52,916 bases of DNA from Ferruginibacter sp. (lineage in GTDB: Bacteria; Bacteroidota; Bacteroidia; Chitinophagales; Chitinophagaceae), in assembly GCA_025350645.1 (NCBI GenBank), contig JANXXM010000085.1, positions 1-52,916 on the forward strand. Reading direction: 5' to 3'. Shown piece by piece: positions 51,527 to 52,916 of the stretch (its first letter is position 1; each line of letters opens with the position of its first letter). The position numbers and the translations under genes were made by a program. The notes beneath the pieces are model-generated. The model searched no databases and was not told where the DNA came from. It was given only the letters and a program-made list of their open reading frames with translations.

Positions 51527-52699
51527 ATGAAAAAAATTTTTACTTTATTGTTTGCTTGTTTTGCATTTTATAATTTTTCTTTAGCTGCAAAGCATCCCCT
51601 TATTTCTACCGACTTACTAATTAGTGAGGTTTATGGCGGTGGGGGAAATACAGGAGCACCATACCAGAATGACTTTGTTGAAATATATAATAATGGAGCA
51701 AGCAGTGTTAATTTAGGTGGACTATCCATACAATATGGATCTGCAGCAGGTTTTCCAAGTGCTGGGAATTCAATTGCGCTTTCGTCTTTTATACTGCCTG
51801 CGGGAAAATACTATTTAATAAAATTGGGTTCTGGAGGTGCAGTTGGAGCTATTTTACCTTCTCCAGATCAGAACGCAACTACAAATATAAGTGCTACTGC
51901 AGGGAAGGTTTATCTTGTAAATGGAACAGTACCCCTCTTATCTTGTACAGATCCATTGATTATTGACTTTGTAGGTTATGGTACCACAGCATCTTGTTCT
52001 GAAGGGGCTAATGCACCCGCTGGTTCTAATACAAATTCTTTAAACAGAACATTTCCTGGTGTTGATACGGATAATAACAGTGTAGATTTCACAACAGCAT
52101 CTCCAACCCCCAGAAGTTCAGCTTTCGTTCTTCCTATCTCCACAGTTCAAATTTTTACAGCCAACAAAACATCTTCTACTTCTTCATTAAACTGGTTTAT
52201 TAACTGCAATACAAATGCTGTAACTATAGATGTAGAGCGATCTGCAAATGGAAGAAATTTTGATAGAATATTTTCGCAAACGGCCACACAGGAAAGATGC
52301 AGTGCAGCTTTTACATTTACAGATGCCCAACCATTAAAAGGGGTAAATTATTATCGTTTAAAAGTTACCAATATAGATGGTGAAGTTTCTTATTCCGGCG
52401 TGGCTTCTACACGTTTTGGTGGCAGCGAACCCATTAAAGCAGTGCCAACAATAGCTTCAAACGATGTGCAAATTTTTTACGAAGCAGCAGCAGCAGGCAT
52501 ATCTACCTGGATAGTGTATGATGCAAACGGAAGGGCTGTAAGAAAAACAGATGCATCGCTTACCAAAGGCCAAAATGCAGTCCGTATAAATCTAAGCAAC
52601 CTAAATAAGGGTCAGTATCAAATTTCTGGTATTACTGCATCGGGTAAAACAGAAACGGTACAAATTATTAAGGACAATGTAGTCAAAAATGGTTGGTAA
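51527..52699 (+). CDS. secreted lamin-tail-domain protein
   Basis: This is a 390-residue protein. A signal peptide (MKKIFTLLFACFAFYNFSLA) is followed by a lamin-tail domain (DLLISEVYGGGGNTGAPYQN, then DFVEIYNNG, LGGLSIQYGSAAG and YYLIKLGSGG; residues ~28-200). The second half has a beta-rich region (LNWFINCNTNAVTIDVERSA) and a C-terminal sorting-like domain (WIVYDANGRAVRKTD ... GQYQISGITASGKTETVQII). Extracellular LTD proteins are common in Bacteroidota and often go with nucleases or phosphatases; none is fused here. It is probably exported by T9SS. Confidence 0.85.
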   Translation: MKKIFTLLFACFAFYNFSLAAKHPLISTDLLISEVYGGGGNTGAPYQNDFVEIYNNGASSVNLGGLSIQYGSAAGFPSAGNSIALSSFILPAGKYYLIKLGSGGAVGAILPSPDQNATTNISATAGKVYLVNGTVPLLSCTDPLIIDFVGYGTTASCSEGANAPAGSNTNSLNRTFPGVDTDNNSVDFTTASPTPRSSAFVLPISTVQIFTANKTSSTSSLNWFINCNTNAVTIDVERSANGRNFDRIFSQTATQERCSAAFTFTDAQPLKGVNYYRLKVTNIDGEVSYSGVASTRFGGSEPIKAVPTIASNDVQIFYEAAAAGISTWIVYDANGRAVRKTDASLTKGQNAVRINLSNLNKGQYQISGITASGKTETVQIIKDNVVKNGW

Positions 52700-52720
52700 A
52701 AACTTTTAAAAAGCATATTG

Positions 52721-52768
52721 GAAAAGGGTTTCAATTGACTAAATTGAAACCCTTTTCAATTTTATTAT
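52721..52768 (+). terminator. terminator after the lamin-tail protein
   Basis: GAAAAGGGTTTCAATT (52721-52736) pairs perfectly with AATTGAAACCCTTTTC (52742-52757), a 16-bp stem with a 5-nt loop, followed by AATTTTATTATT. Confidence 0.9.
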
Positions 52769-52776
52769 TATGATAA

Positions 52777-52916
52777 AAAAAATCATGCTGGGGCTGCGGA
52801 AGTAATGATGTTATTAACTGGGGCGTTCGTAACCAAAAACAACGATATAAATGTAAGAATTGTGGTTTGCTCTTTCAATGGAACAACAACAAGGTAAAGG
52901 ATTCTAATCGTTTTGT
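52777..52916 (+). CDS. IS transposase, N-terminal zinc-ribbon fragment (runs off the window)
   Basis: The frame open from 52777 encodes SCWGCGSNDVINWGVRNQKQ then RYKCKNCGLLFQW, a four-Cys zinc ribbon followed by basic residues, as at the N-terminus of many IS transposases. The only nearby ATG (52770) reads MIKK and is one base out of frame, separated from this frame by a run of eight A (52775-52782). Either slippage on the A run or a mutation would be needed to join them. The rest of the element lies outside the window. Confidence 0.6.

Overview
The window is an AT-rich chromosomal segment from a member of the Bacteroidota, most likely Chitinophagaceae or a close relative. This is judged from the Por-type (T9SS) sorting tails on secreted proteins, an ECF sigma/anti-sigma/sensor cassette, a membrane-anchored AraC-type regulator, an outer-membrane beta-barrel receptor, and the divergence of the core genes. 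No rRNA, CRISPR array or prophage structural genes were seen.

Layout. 1-9500: end of rodA; a TetR regulator, alpha/beta hydrolase and divergent metallo-beta-lactamase-fold gene sharing a palindromic operator; an ECF sigma factor operon; a DMT permease/GNAT pair; a flavin-reductase-like protein; aat; and a family-2 glycosyltransferase. 9500-12900: a conserved hypothetical gene, a membrane AraC regulator, a GIN-domain exported protein and a small lipoprotein. 12863-18717: a DNA-damage-flavoured block of umuD/umuC, a 2H phosphoesterase, an SPL-like radical SAM protein and the tcmP/DUF5131 three-Cys pair, with palindromic repeats between several genes. 18811-21373: a cytidine/guanine-type deaminase, a row of divergent tRNA-like sequences, a YkuK-type RNase H-like gene and 0.8 kb without a gene. 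21374-23697: an AmgK-type kinase fused to a RapZ C-terminal domain, followed by a MurU-type nucleotidyltransferase, which together suggest MurNAc recycling. 23759-28233: unknown genes and a minus-strand lipoprotein operon headed by a frame-disrupted HExxH metallopeptidase. 28234-33631: a beta-barrel receptor, an MFP adaptor and a TolC-like protein. 34032-39431: a 1799-residue secreted protein with BNR/sortilin-like repeats, nine tandem Ig-like repeats and a sorting tail. 40038-46507: murI, rpmH-rnpA-yidD, pdxA, an M1 peptidase and rsmA. 46657-51423: a split isobutyryl-CoA mutase (IcmF) with a DUF1016/PDDEXK nuclease gene between its halves. 51527-end: a lamin-tail-domain secreted protein and the start of an IS transposase.

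The most unusual features are these. (1) The IcmF gene is split exactly in its interdomain linker by a YhcG-type nuclease gene joined by an ATGA overlap. (2) Inside that nuclease gene there are five long in-frame DNA palindromes, 42-48 bp apart, that encode a repeated QQxxA peptide. (3) At 19.5-19.84 kb there is an array of degenerate tRNA-like cloverleaves with Lys, Asn and Phe anticodons plus a Glu-like fragment. (4) The lipoprotein peptidase changes frame at a canonical T TTT TTA slippery heptamer. (5) UmuD has Arg where the catalytic Lys is expected. All functional assignments come from reading motifs by eye; no database search was run.
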